From Clostridia bacterium (GTDB lineage: Bacteria > Bacillota > Clostridia > Oscillospirales > CAG-272), in contig JAFQOC010000544.1 in assembly GCA_017420845.1 (NCBI GenBank), positions 1 through 6,374 of the forward strand: a stretch of 6,374 nt of DNA. The letters run 5' to 3'. Below, in pieces: positions 6,333 through 6,374 of the stretch (positions within the stretch are counted from its first letter, which is position 1; each line of letters opens with the position of its first letter). Made by a program: the position numbers and the translations under genes. The notes beneath the pieces were generated by a model. That model saw only the letters and a list, made by a program, of their open reading frames with translations, was not told the origin of the DNA and searched no databases.

Positions 6333-6374
6333 CCCACCGCAGAGCCCACCGATGAGCCTACTGCCGAGCCCACC
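6192..6374 (+). CDS. Second PTAE-stalk surface lipoprotein (3' partial)
   Basis: Sixty-one codons are present before the window ends. Residues 1-20 form a signal peptide (MKKLLLIAILML...) with lipobox VVAC and Cys21 as the lipidation site, followed by a short acidic linker and a stalk starting at residue 40. The first 47 residues match the upstream lipoprotein except at two positions. From then on the stalk differs, alternating PTAE and PTDE instead of mostly PTAE. The gene has its own promoter, leader hairpin and ribosome binding site, so it is a separately transcribed paralogue and not a fragment left by a duplication. What ectodomain it carries cannot be seen. Confidence 0.88.
   Translation, partial: MKKLLLIAILMLALVFTVVACNDDPVVDETTADTTVAENPTAEPTDEPTAEPTDEPTAEPT
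6309..6374 (+). repeat. 12-bp tandem repeat coding a PTAE/PTDE stalk (window-truncated)
   Basis: Five complete 12-base units and half of a sixth are visible: PTAE, PTDE, PTAE, PTDE, PTAE, PT. The alternation makes a 24-base higher-order period that the stalk of the upstream gene does not have. The array continues past the window. Confidence 0.88.

Overview
The window looks like a piece of a Bacillota genome, most likely an uncultured gut or rumen Clostridia (Oscillospirales-like). The signs are GC-rich, strongly codon-biased genes separated by AT-rich intergenic DNA, sigma-A type promoters with a TATAAT box, purine-rich Shine-Dalgarno sites, a lipoprotein with an acidic PT-rich stalk, and a YDG-repeat/transglutaminase surface protein. 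This placement is an inference from style; there is no rRNA or phylogenetic marker here.

Layout, all on the + strand: (1) 1-2775 is the 3' part of a large secreted protein in which a transglutaminase-like domain sits inside an array of about 90-residue YDG-type beta repeats; its start is upstream of the window. (2) 2776-2987 holds no clear terminator, but has a good promoter (TTGCAA-17-TATAAT), a hairpin at the predicted 5' end of the mRNA, and a ribosome binding site. (3) 2988-5987 is a complete 999-residue lipoprotein: signal peptide with lipobox, a 14-unit PTAE stalk encoded by 12-bp repeats, then a multi-domain beta-rich ectodomain with an internal duplication. (4) 5988-6191 holds a GC-rich hairpin terminator with a GCAA loop, then a second promoter of the same geometry, a UUCG-loop hairpin near the predicted mRNA 5' end, and a ribosome binding site. 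(5) 6192-6374 is the start of a second lipoprotein whose first 141 bp match the first lipoprotein gene at 134 positions; it runs off the window inside its own PTAE-type stalk.

Taken together this is a cell-surface locus: at least two paralogous lipoproteins in tandem, each with its own promoter and protected leader, next to a giant extracellular transglutaminase-like protein. The ectodomains look like binding or display modules (possibly carbohydrate-binding), but no catalytic motif was recognised in them. No mobile element, CRISPR array, tRNA or rRNA was seen.
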